Source of the DNA: Zonotrichia leucophrys gambelii
Lineage: Eukaryota; Chordata; Aves; Passeriformes; Passerellidae
DNA length: 64,000 nucleotides
NCBI RefSeq assembly: GCF_028769735.1
Contig: NC_088178.1
Coordinates: 9,698,857 to 9,762,856 of the forward strand
Direction of reading: 5' to 3'
Made by a program: the position numbers and the translations under genes. Numbering within the stretch: position 1 is the stretch's first letter; every line of letters starts with the position of its first letter. Positions 52,461-64,000 of the stretch are shown here, one piece after another. Below the pieces are notes generated by a model, which was given only the letters and a program-made list of their open reading frames with translations, did no database searches and was not told the origin of the DNA.

Positions 52461-52705
52461 ACTGTAGCTGGCTTGGGATGAGAGCTACTGGACATTGTCC
52501 AGGTGACCATGAAGACCAACAACATCCTGGCCTGGATGAGCAATAGTGTGGCCAGCAGGACCAGGGCAGTGATTGCCCCTCTGTACTCAGCACTGGTGAG
52601 GCCACACCTCAAATCCTGCTTTGGGCTGCTCACCACAAGACATTGAGGGGCTGGAGGGTGTCCAGAGAATGGCAACATAGCTGGGGAAGTTAACAATGAC
52701 TGAGA
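52461..52705 (+). mobile_element. CR1 LINE fragment, plus orientation
   Basis: This matches a conserved CR1 segment from the 3' part of the reverse-transcriptase ORF. Recognisable blocks in order are ctgtagctggcttgggatga, gtccaggtgacc, atcctggcctggatgagcaa, tagtgtggccagcaggacca, gggcagtgattgcccctctg, tactcagcactggtgaggcc and ctggagggtgtccagagaat. The copy is truncated at both ends: similarity stops soon after 52700, before the CR1 3' terminus. It has lost bases relative to the consensus around 52620-52650, so it cannot encode an intact protein. It is a dead fossil copy. The reading frame on the opposite strand here (52427-52744) is only its antisense shadow. Confidence 0.92.
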
Positions 52706-55700
52706 CTGAGCTGCAGGCAACCAGAACAAGGAAAGAAAAGGCAAGAGAAATATGAAAAGATATCAAAGGAAATTTAAATGTTATCAACATGAAAATACAA
52801 ATCTTCAAATGCAGAAGGCAGTCTGAGAAAGCACAGGAAGAAAAGGTGAGAATTTGGAAGAATTATTGCAGAGAAGACTGAACAGGAACACGTAACTGCA
52901 ACCTGGAAGCCCAAGGATGAAAGTTTAAAAACAGAGAGAATATTGTTTGTATTTTAAAAAAAAAGTGCCAAAAAAACCCGACCTCAACAGACCATGCAGG
53001 TTTTGCCTTGAGGAACCTGTTATTGACTTTATTCAAGAAAAATGTGGTGGTGATGGTGAAGAGAGAATCTGACTACTCACCATGCAAAACTTACCAAGAG
53101 GAGAAGCAACATCAAGTGCAGAAGAGGCTTGTTTATGTTTGAAAGGTGTAGGAAGGAAATAGGAAAAGTATCTGAAAGCATTCATGAGGTCAAGAGATTT
53201 AATTCTTTTGGAAAACACCAATTATACTTGAAAGAGCATGGAAATTCCCTTCCATTAACATTATTCTCCTTGTAAATCCCCTCTTATATTACTTTAGCAT
53301 AACACTGGAAATAACAAAATCTTAGAAAACACCAAGTATTCAGCCACTTAATGGCAGGACACAAGGCAAACTCAAACTACACTTTTGAAAAGGTAGTAGA
53401 GATCTCTATTTCTCCCATCTAGACAGTTTTCTTCCATTTGAGCTTAATTATAACCACTTCTGGTGTTTCTCTCCTTATTTTAGTTCTTACTGATGAACTA
53501 AAACAACTTTTATACATTCAACATTAGAAATACATTATATCTCAAAGTTATATCTCAGGTCTAATTGATTCATTTCAGCTACTCTAAACACCTAACAAAT
53601 TGCATCACACTCCACTCTGCAGCAACACAGTGGAGTCTCTTCAAGAAGATGATCCTGACCAACCCCAGCTGTGCCCAGCTCCATTAACATTACAGCTCCA
53701 GCACACCCACATCTATAAAGAATGGGCAATTTAAAGCTCCCTTTTAAGAGAATATCAGGGCAATAAAATTCAAATCCCATATTCTAAATCCATTTCTCAT
53801 CAGTCTTTGTAAATTACCAAAAAAAAAAAAGCAAGTGATTACAGTTGGAATTAAAATTGGGCCTCTTAATCCAGCAATAACCACCATATGCTGCATTATT
53901 CTAGAAGGAAGAAAGAATGGATGCGTCTCAAGCTCAGCAACACATCATATTAACCAAAGTGTTTGTTTTCACTTTTTTTTTACCTAAAAAGAATACCCAA
54001 AAATGTAATTAATAGATGGCAAATATATTTTTAATGTATGCTTGTTGGGAACCTTACTTGTACCTTAGGGAACACCAAATAAAACTATTTCTATCATTTC
54101 CACATGCATCAAATCACAAAGGATGGTAACAAAACCTCTCATCTTATTCTGTAAACATCACAAGAGACAGTGATTTTAAATACATCCTCCTTGTTCAAGA
54201 CCACAGAAAGAGTTTCACCTCAATGCAGAACCCCAAAGCACTGCAGAACCAGCTGAAGTAATTGTAACTGGGGTGGGTGGATGGCAGAGAGAAGTGAGAC
54301 AGATCACAGCAGTCAGAAGGCAGAAAATGTGGCTTAATATGTTATTTGATATTTGACAGTGTATGCAGTGAAACTCAGGACACGTGACTGAGAAATGGAG
54401 AAAGGAAGGCAAGCCTTTTTGGGGAAAGCAATCATGCCCAACACCAACAGGGCTGGCATGTCTCAAAATGAAGTGTGGCAGGCAGTGTAAGAAACCCCCA
54501 GGACCTGCCCCTCCTGTTAGACCTCCCAATAGGCTTCTGGTGAAGGTGAATTTTAGTGGGGTGGGAACCATCCCTGCATCCTCTGTGCCCTCACACAACT
54601 CCATCCTGGAGCACTGTTCTGCAACCTCTAGACAAAATAATCACTAGTGGTTTCACTGTGTGTCAGCTCTTCAATAGCCCTCAGGACAGCCTGGGAGATT
54701 TCACATGAAATATGCATCCCTTTAAAAGGAATGGGTCCTTTGCTCCCCTTCAGACATGTTGTTACCCTCAGATTACAAGATCTTTGCAATATTACTCGAT
54801 AAAAGCATAAAATCTGTGTGATAGCTACACTAATTACCTTGAACCTCTGCCTAATGCTGCAACTTCTGTAGACAAAATTACTTTGGAAATAGTCTTTATA
54901 TTTGATATTTTGGTGGAGAGATGGGAGAAGTCAATCTATTACTTACAGTATGCTTATTTTCAACAAATTATGCAATGGTTTATCATTTTTTATTACTTTT
55001 TGATCAAGCAAGTAATATTTAGTGCTTTACTTATACGTTTCCAGTAAGAAAAATATTAGTATAGGGTGAAGGTTAAATTCAGCTTGTATACCCATGTGAA
55101 GAGATATTACTGTTGTCTCATAAAGAAGATACATAATTAAGCCTGTGAACTGCATGATCAGTTCCATCGTTGCAGAAGGGATTTCTGAAACCTGTATTGA
55201 TTTTTGCCTGTGAATCTGCATTAGCCTAATCCTCATATACAAGCACTATGAATCCACAAGGGATTGATTTTTTTTCCTCTGGTCCACAAAAATCTTACAG
55301 CTGATTTTTTTTTCCCTGAAAATTGATGACAGACCAAGGTGCTCTCCAAACACCATGTAAAAAGTACAAGTTGTAGGGGAGCTTTCTGCTGCAGATCCCA
55401 CTTGAATATGTGGTCATTGCTTCCAAAGTGCTTTGTACAGGCAAATCCATTTTTGTTTATGCTACTTTAAAAGAAATTCAAAATCAGTTCCTCAGAAATT
55501 AGATTAACTTTGAAAAATGCTGGCAACCTCAAAATGACAGTAAAAAGTCTCTGACTAAAACAGGGACCATAAATAATAATAATGCTGGCTTCCTAACAGT
55601 AGCCTTCATACCACACTCAAGAATTTGAAATTGATTTTCTAGAAGTCAGCATTTTTTACTCAAAAAAAATTGCTTTGGATGCAAAGTTTTCCATTTTGCA

Positions 55701-58167
55701 TCTAAATACTTATCTCAGTCTATGTACACTCCTCTTCTGTCTCCCCACTCCATTGTTTTTTGTTTTTTTTTTCTTTTGGTTTGTTTTGATTTAGTTTTTA
55801 ATACACAGGAGCTGACCTGTAACTACAGGGAACCCAACACATCTGTGAGAAGGTTGACAAAGAAGGGAAGTCAGATGCTGTGATAGAAATTCATTTTGCA
55901 GTTCCTTTAGGAATCTAACTCCAAGAGGCAGCATGTGTTATTAAAAACAAACTACTTGCGGTAAAAATCTATTTCTGGGGATTGTTTACTGAAATGAAAT
56001 GTTTATTCACTAGGGCAGTATTTAAAGCTCCACTGATAAGTGCAAACTGTTCCTAAAAAGATACAAGGTGTAATAAAATGCAAAAGGGAAGTGGTGGCAA
56101 TATTAGCTTTGCACTAATTCATTTCCAGTCATTTCAGATTTCATATATGTAAATTAAAGGAAATTTCCAGTAACAGGGAAAGGCGGCTTGCTGTGTTTGT
56201 AGTGCAATTTTCAGCTTTTTCAACTTACCTCCTCACAGAAGGTTAGAGATTATTTTCAAGACTACTTTATAACTGAGGCTGAATAGACCAAATCATGACA
56301 TTGAAAAATAGAGTTAATTATTCCTACAAAAAAATTCTTGACATAGGTCCACTTTGTATCAGCTTAAAATACCCAGTGCAGTTCTATTGGCAGGATCATA
56401 TGTTTACACAGGATTACAGGAGTAACCACACCTCCAGGCTAATTTAAAACAATTTCTGCTAAATGGAAACAGTAGGCCCCGGGTTCTTTAATTTGGAAGG
56501 GGAGGAGGGGAGGAAAACAGCACAGGATACAAGAGGATATGTTCCTATTATAACTCCCAGCTCATCAGAATATCGCACAATAAAGGGCAAAAGATCCATT
56601 TTAATCTGAGGTGATGCAACAAGACTTAATTCGAGTAACAAAGCTTTTTTTAGGCTGACAAAGTGCATAAAAATAGACTATGGTTTGTTAGGGAAAATCA
56701 CCTCAGCACATATCCTCCTCCCAAAGTACTCACAGCAACCCCTGCAAGTTATTCATTTGTCACAGGATATTTTCTCTCCTAACTAGGTACACTCCAGCAG
56801 CAATCTCTGAAAGTCTGCAAGTCCTGTTCCAGAATAAATATGTACTTACATAACTTAATAGTTTATATCAAATTTTTAATTTCTTATTGGAAATACTCAT
56901 TTGGATGCATTTATACAGCATAGCAGTAAGGAGGAAAAGTTCTAAAAAGACAAGAATAATTAATGTTGTTTTTTCTCTCAAAATAAACATGGTCCAGGCA
57001 AACCCTCATCAGTATCCCATATTGAATCTGGATTCTCATCACAAACCAGCCTAAGCACAGCCTAAGCACCAGAAGCAGCACAGCCCTATACCTGAGTCCC
57101 AGCAGGCTGAGATGCTGAAACACTGCTGCTGTCTAGGACAGTGGGACTGCTCTCAACACTCAAATGATGCCAGACATCTCCCCATCACTACCAAGGACAC
57201 TACAGCATGAAGAGTAGGAATTCCCAGTGCAATCACCTCCAGTAGCTGAGGTGGCTATTCCTCCTTCCCTGCTTTGTCCTGAATTACAGGAGACTCTACC
57301 ACAGGCACAGTACATAAACAGTAAGCCTTCATTAGAAGATACAAACTTCAAAACACTGAGTAGTTATTCCTACAGTGAAAGTCTAAAATAAAGATCTCCC
57401 TTTGTCTAGCAGCCTTTTTCCCTTCTCTCTCCAGCCCTTATTTTTGGGGTTTTTTTTCTTCTTTTTAATAACTCCTATTGACCATTGCACTACTGACTAA
57501 TATCTTCTGCATCAGAAGGAAAAATGCTGAGGATGTTTGTCAGCCATACTGTCATGAAAGTCAAAAGCAGGTATGTAAGAGAAGAAAGATGATCACATTA
57601 GACATAGAAAAAGAAAGATTAACCTGTGAGAACTGTAGAAGCAGAAAGATGAGCAAAAAGTGGGGAACTCAGTGGCTCCAGGGGATTGGTAATGGGTTAG
57701 ACTGCCTTTCCCCTCTAGATCACTGGCTCGCATCCAGCCCACATCAGTAGTGACTGAGTGTCATTACCACCTGATGGATTTTTGGTGACCTCTGCAAAAA
57801 TGAATTGATGGTTTCAGTCCAGCTGAATAAATGTTCCCATCGCAGCAGGTACACCACTGTCTCAGCAGAAGGAAGGGAGCAAATATGGAGCAGAAAACTT
57901 ACCTCTATTCCTACAAACCAGTTTAATACACAACAAAGTCCACTTACAAGAAATGCCACAGAGATTTATTCAATGCTTTCATAGCATAGGAGGACTTTTT
58001 TCTTGTGATAGCACAAGATTTTCAGATGTCACTTCCTTTCTTTCATGAGTGGCTTTCACTGAGCCAGACTAAATGGGATCATGCCATCAAAACAAAGAGA
58101 ATTTTTACCCAGAACTGCATTTCACTGAAATGAAAAAAGAAGAATGACAGAAATTCCCTCCTGTCCT

Positions 58168-58240
58168 CAAAAAACCAAGCAAGCAAGCAAAAACCAAAAA
58201 ACCCCACAAAACAACAACAGCAACAAACAAAACCAAGAAA
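58168..58240 (+). repeat. A/C-rich low-complexity tract with (CAAG)n core
   Basis: About 70 bases made almost only of A and C, with about four tandem CAAG units near 58176-58190 followed by caa and caaa units. On the minus strand it is G/T-rich, like the other G/T tracts of the window. Confidence 0.75.
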
Positions 58241-58722
58241 GATCAGGTGATTTTAAGTAGAACTCAACATCTTTAGTTACACAGTTACATGTGTCTCTCC
58301 TAAGAACCTAACAGCAAGAACCCCAAAGTTCAAGATGTTGTTCTCATACTAGTCCCTTCTCTTCCATCAACAAAAATACACAAGCAGGAGGTGAGAATAA
58401 GGACTTCTGATCTACTAAAAAAGAAAAGCCACCATCACTTATCATGAGATCATGAGACTAAAAGGCTTGACACTTCATTTTCTTTGTCACTTATTCAAAT
58501 GTTAATAGGAATTCCTGCTACCTCAGTGACCCTGTTTCTTGAACTTATTCTGGTTTTACCCAAGGCAAATAAGTCCCTGTATTTTTCTATTCCATTACTT
58601 CTTCAGAGGCAGAAGCTTCTTCTTAGAGGTGATGGCAAAAAATGTGTAAGCTGGCAGAGGGAAGCAAAACTGTTGTGAAAGAATTAATTTTGGTTTGCTT
58701 TGGGGTTGTGGGTTTGTTTTTT

Positions 58723-58743
58723 GGGGTGGAGGGGTGGGGAGGG
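58723..58743 (+). other. G-quadruplex motif
   Basis: G4, four bases, G4, one base, G4, one base, G3. This satisfies the standard G3+N1-7 pattern with very short loops, a stable topology. It sits in a 64-base C-free tract (58699-58762) with further G runs on both sides. No gene lies near it in this window. Confidence 0.8.
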
Positions 58744-61700
58744 TGTTGTTTGGAGGGTTTGTCTTTACACTATTACCTGATATTGTCAGGAAAGATGGAG
58801 AGGAAGGAGTTTCCACTGATCTGAATAAACTGACCAGCAATAGTCAAGAGGTGTGATAAAGGTGTGATTAAGGATTATATCACATGTATGCTCAAGTACA
58901 GTTACTGCAAAATCTCCATGAAAAGCCTGAAAAGCCTTAACTTCACTATTTCTTCAAAAGCAGGTATTTAACTCTAAACTTCTATTAACATTTTTTCTTT
59001 AACACCTGTAGTTGGTTCTTCCCATTTCTTTTTCCTAAGAGCAGAAGCATTTTCAAGTGTCAAAACTTTCCTGACATCAATGTTAGGCTTCTTTAAAGGA
59101 GAAGGAAGAAATGTACCTGTTTTAACAAGTCTAGACAAACATTCTCATACAATGAAAAATTGCTGTCTTAAGATTTTTCCTTTAATACCTCAGAACCAAA
59201 CAGAAAATACCAACGTAGAAAAATGTTAAACTGTATACTTCTGTGCTGACTCTTTGTTTATGTGCAGCAAAGAGAAAATCACTAGCACATGTCTTTGCTG
59301 TTGCAAATTAAAGCTCAACTTTGTCACCCTTACTAAACCAAAGAGCAATTATTCCTGCAAATTAGTACAATGGTACTATTCATTCAGGTAAATACTGTTC
59401 CACATAAGGATTGCAGAATCAGGACCTGCAAGAAAGCAACACATTTTAAATTGCCTAGCTGATCTACATTTTCAAAGAGAAAAAGATCAGTCACTCAACC
59501 CGAGGGATGGAGTCATTATCTGAAATCTGAATACATACAGAGAGATTATTGCAACTGCAAATTTTAAAATAGCTTCCCACCAGAAAAAGAGTACACATAT
59601 CATTATATATAAATAGATATTACGTATAATTGTATATTTTATATACCTAGATAAAACATCTAAAGTAATATATTTGAACCTTATTTAAAGCATAAGCACC
59701 TGATAAATTTGTGTGCGATATACCTTCAGACACAGCAGAATAAGCAATTCTCTTGGGGTCTATAAGCAGCTAAGTAGCCTGGCTCAATTGTCTTGTCATA
59801 CCTTACAGTCTCCAACTCCTTTGTTCTGGTATCCACAAAGCTTTATTAAAGTAGAGTTGAGTCATTTGCTCACTGCAATTCCAACAAACTGAGCCAAATG
59901 AACCATGCTCAGCCATCTGGAACCCCTTCCTCCAGAGTTTGCTCCCTTTGGGCTGCAGAATCAGTCTATTACCCCTGCATGACATGATCCAGAAACCTGC
60001 TACCACTCCAGGACCTCAATTACAATTCCCAGCCCGGGCATTGCTGTCAGGGATTCTGCAATGCAACAGACACTGCATTTGTACCTCACGGTACTGCAAA
60101 GCTATTACAGCCTTTGCACTTGGGATTCATGGACAACATTACAGGGGCTAGGGACCAGAGGAGGAGTCTGCACTGCCTCAACGGGACTTCAAGGTGGCCA
60201 GGAGCACAGAGGAGGATGCACAGCTCTACAAGCAGATGAAAGCAAACAGGCACTCCTACCCCTCCAGCTTCCTTACAGCCACTTACTGCCACAGAGGCAC
60301 ACAGCACTCAACTGGGCAAGGCAATCCATCATGGCAGGACTGACAAAAGGACAGATTAGCTAGACTATTTAATTAGACTTTTTACTACTAAAAAAAAGAA
60401 CTTACGCCGGCAACCTGTCCCCTGCTTTCTCCAAAACACACAAGGCATTTGTAATGCTGGCAAGTTAATACCTCTAAACCATGTCTGAGACTTGATTCAG
60501 AGGGAGGAACGTGGCCCTCATGGCTCTCCTGCTTGTCAGGAGCACATGCAGCACACTGGACAAGGGAGGAGGGATGGCCCCAGCTGGAGAGAAGCTGCTG
60601 TCCCAGGAAGGGGCACAGGCTGCACTGCTCTGTCCTCTGTCTCAGTCACTTCTGTGTCAGCATGCAGGTCAGGGAACAAAAAGAGGGTACAGTACTGTGG
60701 CCAATATGACCACAGCATACATGACCAAAAAGGAGGCAACCTAAATATTGAACACACTCTCCTGTTACAGTGGAAAATACTTACTGACATCACTGCAAGC
60801 AAAAACAGATGGCATTATCCTGGCAAAACCTTTTCAGATGGAGATAAAAGAGAGGACCTTTCAAACATGGCCACTAAGATGCCAAAGCAATTTTCCTCTC
60901 CCCCTGTCAATATCAGCATCCCTAAGCTGAAGCTAATGACATGTATGTGTGCTGTTAATGCTTTAGTGTAAAAATAAGGGTTTTTTCCTTCCACTGAAGC
61001 TAGTCACATTGTTTGTGTTCAAGGAGAGGCCCGTTTATCCCAAAATTCAAAGTTATGCCTGCACTGAAGTTTTGCCCTCACCAAACACTTCAAAGCTTGT
61101 CCTAGCAAAACATGTAAAATATGTGACATGGTCAGCAGCAGCTCTTACACAAAACCCAAACCCAAATCCCCAAAATCTATACCCATTCCTGCCTCCAGGG
61201 GCTTCCTCTCTTCTCACTCAGAAAAGCAAGGCAGCTGCCCTAAAACCTTTCTCTTCAAAGCTTCTCCCCTTCTACATTAAACAGACATTAAATAGTTTTT
61301 TTTTAATGTCTTTTCATAGCATTTATAACCCTACAGAATATAATTATGCCGTTCACCTACAATTTTAAGTATTTCTATAGGTATGAGAGCTTTCCCACAC
61401 TGGTAACAAACTTAAAGTGAATACTCTGAAGAACAAGACATGTTACTTCTTAAGCCATTCAACACATTCATTCAATATATAAATATTAATGTGAAGTCCC
61501 CAAAGACTTTAGGTGCCATTCTATAGTATTCCCTACATCCACAAAGGACTGTAGATAAGCCTATGCATGATTGATAGTGCTCACACACTATGGGGTTGCC
61601 ATATGAGGCAGAAAGAAAAATAACATATTCAAGGAAAGGATTACAAAACATTTCTCAGGGTTTTTTTCAGCAGCTGGGATAATGCAGAAGTAACACATAG

Positions 61701-63349
61701 AGTCATGACACATGACTTTTAAAAAAGTCATATTCAAAATACAAACAAGAAAAAAAACCCACGCTGCCATACATCATGAGGCTTCATAATATTGACAGCC
61801 TGGCCCTTTTTTTTAAATTCATCCAGTTGAAGTCCCTTTCAGAATTAAGGAGATACGAGTCCCAGGTAAATAGGTGTGGCAAGGAAACCACTATTATTCA
61901 CGTTGCATTTGTATCTTTATCAGCTCTCCTGGCTAGCTGGTGGCATGAAAGAGCAGTTCCACAGGAGGCTTGATCATAGTGGCAGTGACAAAGCCATGCA
62001 ATATCCCAGCTCTTTAATCACTTGAATATCCACCCCATTCCTTTTTGATTTCTTTGCAGGATGCCACCCTTTCTGGGTTACAGTCCTCTTGGCAAGCACC
62101 ACCAGATCCATAAAATAACTTCCCAGAGTAGTGAATTGCTGTTGCTGTTTCTAGGTTAACATTGGCAGAAACTAACAGAGTCTTCAAGAAACATCATAAA
62201 CTTTTAGCGCTGACACACAATTGCTACATAGTGCACTGCAGGAACACACAGCTGTGCAGGCAGATTCAGCATTGGCCAGATAGATGGGGTTTGTCATCAC
62301 CTAAACTCTACTTCCAACAGAAGGGGGTGGGGAGAAGAGGAGGAAGGAAGAGTGTGAGGAGATGAAAGGGCAGAAAAAGAACTACCAGGAACACCTCAGA
62401 CTATAGTATTTCTTGTACAGATCTGACCTGTGTTATGTACAGCAGTGTAACCTTGGGCGTGGGGGGAAATCAGTAAATAACTTAGAGTACTTCATAAGTG
62501 AACAACACTGTCATCTGGGACACTCAGCTTCATTCATCATGATGGTCCTTCCATCTCTCTCCCCAAGTCGATTGGGACTCAAACTGCAGTGGAGAACAGC
62601 TCATTCATCCACAGGGAAAGCAGCATGCTGCCCATTGCTAAGGAGTTTCCTGTGATTCTCCACACCCAAGTCTATTACCATTTTCTTGTGTCTGAGAAAA
62701 TGAGGCATTTTATAAGCCCCTTTAACATTTGTTCATATTAGGAACACAATGAAAGAGCAATACAGACTGCAAACAGACCTCCATCACCTCCAGCTCATGC
62801 TTCTATTTGCCTGCTTCACTCCAAAACAAACTCTGGAGCCTGACAGAATGGAATTACACACACAATGAGGTGCACTTCACCTATCACAGAGTAGCAATGG
62901 AAAGGTGAAAACCAGTTGGTGAAGCCCTTGAAGGGAATAACATCAAGTCCTCTTCCTCCAAAAACACCATGCAGAAAAGAAAGAGTGAATGGAAAAGCAT
63001 TTGGCAGAAGCAGAAAGAAGGAAAAAATGTATAGTTTTTAAGCAGTACTATTAACTTTAACTCAATATGGCAAAACAAAAAAAAAAATAAAATCCTCAAA
63101 GAGAAGAAAACCTCAGTACAACACAAATAAACTGTATTTCAGATGATTTCACTGTGATCATAAAAGTGACATGCAGCAGTAATAGCTGCTATAAAGGTTG
63201 CTCTCCAAAACAAACTGTCCTGGTCAAAATGCAGAACATTTCTTTAGCACGTCCTACTCATAAAAATAATTATGATAATAACTGAAGACAAACCACCATT
63301 GCAAATCCTTTCAGTTTCCATCCCTTGGAAGTCATTAATCTAAACCTTC

Positions 63350-63935
63350 AGTGAACAGCAGACGGCCAGCAAAGGACTGTGCCGATCCTGCTGCGGCCCT
63401 GGCTGACGGGAGCAGCAGCTCACGATGCAGAGTGTGCCAGGGCCTCTCAGCTGACTGGGACTTGTGTGATCAGCTGCCACTCCCTGCACCGCGGAAGAGA
63501 ATATTTGGGTTTACACAAAGACATTTACTCAGTCACTGAAATCTCAGTGCATAGAGCATCTATATGCATAGAGCCTGCATATGACACTCAAAATTATTAG
63601 GACGACTTTCTGCGTCTCTGTTAGCACAGAGCAGGCAGCAAAGCAGAGCTCCAACAATACATTTTTCATGCTAACAAAGTATCCCACGTTGGCACAAGGC
63701 AGTCTCCGCTGTCCCAGGTTTGCCCCGTCTGTCCCCGCACGGCGGGCCCGGCACGGACAGCGCAGGTGGTGCTGCCACCTCTCGGCCGCTCGGAGCAGTG
63801 CGGGAGCAGAACCATCGGGGGCAGCCGCTGTGCCCGGCTAAACCACGAGCCCTGAAACCCCGAGCGCGACACCCACAGGGACCGCTCCTGGCACAGCGTC
63901 CTGGGACCTCAGTGACCACGGAGAGTAACGGATAA
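63350..63935. promoter_or_regulatory. CpG-rich island at the right edge, promoter candidate
   Basis: By eye I count about 22 CpG dinucleotides between 63725 and 63935 and about seven more at 63360-63500, in a window where CpG is otherwise scarce. The dense core includes cggcgggcccgg, ctcggccgctcgg and gagcgcgac. Such islands usually mark promoters or first exons in vertebrates. I see no TATA box that fixes an orientation and no conserved reading frame; the overlapping frames in both directions (for example 63720-63935 on + and 63671-63919 on -) reflect GC-rich sequence lacking stops. It could belong to a long non-coding RNA or a gene beyond the window, or be an isolated GC-rich patch or old LTR. 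Confidence 0.5.
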
Positions 63936-64000
63936 AAAATAATTACAAAACTCCTCTGCTTATACTGCTTCCCGAATTAGTACTATTTGTGCAATTTCAA

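Larger units (their letters stand above)
52706..63349. other. Spacer, no gene seen
   Basis: Mostly AT-rich unique sequence. It contains a T-rich tract (55755-55800), a perfect 11-bp tandem duplication (57048-57069), an A/C-rich tract (58168-58240), a C-free G/T tract with a G-quadruplex motif (58699-58762) and a very AT-rich stretch (59596-59660). Reading frames up to 159 codons (60492-60971) show no domain or conserved-looking composition. Confidence 0.65.

Noticed and set aside
52427..52744. 105-codon minus-strand open frame
   Set aside because: It is the antisense shadow of the CR1 fragment, not a gene.
60492..60971. 159-codon open frame on the + strand
   Set aside because: It overlaps other frames of 60-88 codons on both strands, has no recognisable motif, and its composition changes abruptly halfway.
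62440..62460. MIR-like core word (gtgtaaccttgggc)
   Set aside because: Only about 18 bases resemble the MIR consensus and the flanks do not continue it. This is probably chance.
63671..63935. Overlapping Arg/Pro/Gly-rich frames in both directions
   Set aside because: GC-rich CpG-island sequence lacks stop codons. No frame looks preferred.

Overview
The window looks like vertebrate nuclear DNA, most likely from a bird. It is AT-rich, introns and spacers dominate, and there is no operon-like gene packing. The two transposon remnants I can name are both CR1 LINE fragments, the dominant repeat of birds and other sauropsids. I saw no Alu-, B1- or L1-like sequence. A crocodilian or turtle is not excluded, but the low repeat load favours a bird. 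I cannot name the species.

The only protein-coding gene I can support is the 3' end of NR5A2 (liver receptor homolog 1, LRH-1), an orphan nuclear receptor, on the + strand. Positions 1-19016 are the 3' part of its last intron. Positions 19017-19264 are the terminal coding exon, encoding the end of the ligand-binding domain through the AF-2 helix (LLIEML) and the C-terminus HAKRA. A 3' UTR of about 3 kb follows, to about 22220. It contains several AATAAA hexamers and two AU-rich nonamers.

From about 22220 to 64000 (roughly 42 kb) I find no gene. This spacer holds a CR1 fragment in minus orientation (about 31348-31455), a 149-bp imperfect palindrome that looks like a MITE-type DNA-transposon remnant (33232-33380), a CR1 fragment in plus orientation (about 52461-52705), several low-complexity tracts, a G-quadruplex motif (58723-58743) and a CpG-rich stretch at the right edge (63350-63935, densest at 63725-63930). 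That stretch could be a distal promoter or the first exon of an unseen transcript.

Many open reading frames of 60-165 codons exist here, but apart from the NR5A2 exon none shows a domain, a usable exon structure or a recognisable family. I treat them as chance. I did not find an undescribed biological system. The most unusual objects are the nested palindrome at 33232-33380, the edge CpG island, a 40-bp tandem duplication at 5001-5080 beside a purine-rich tract, and a perfect 14-bp hairpin at 4774-4805.
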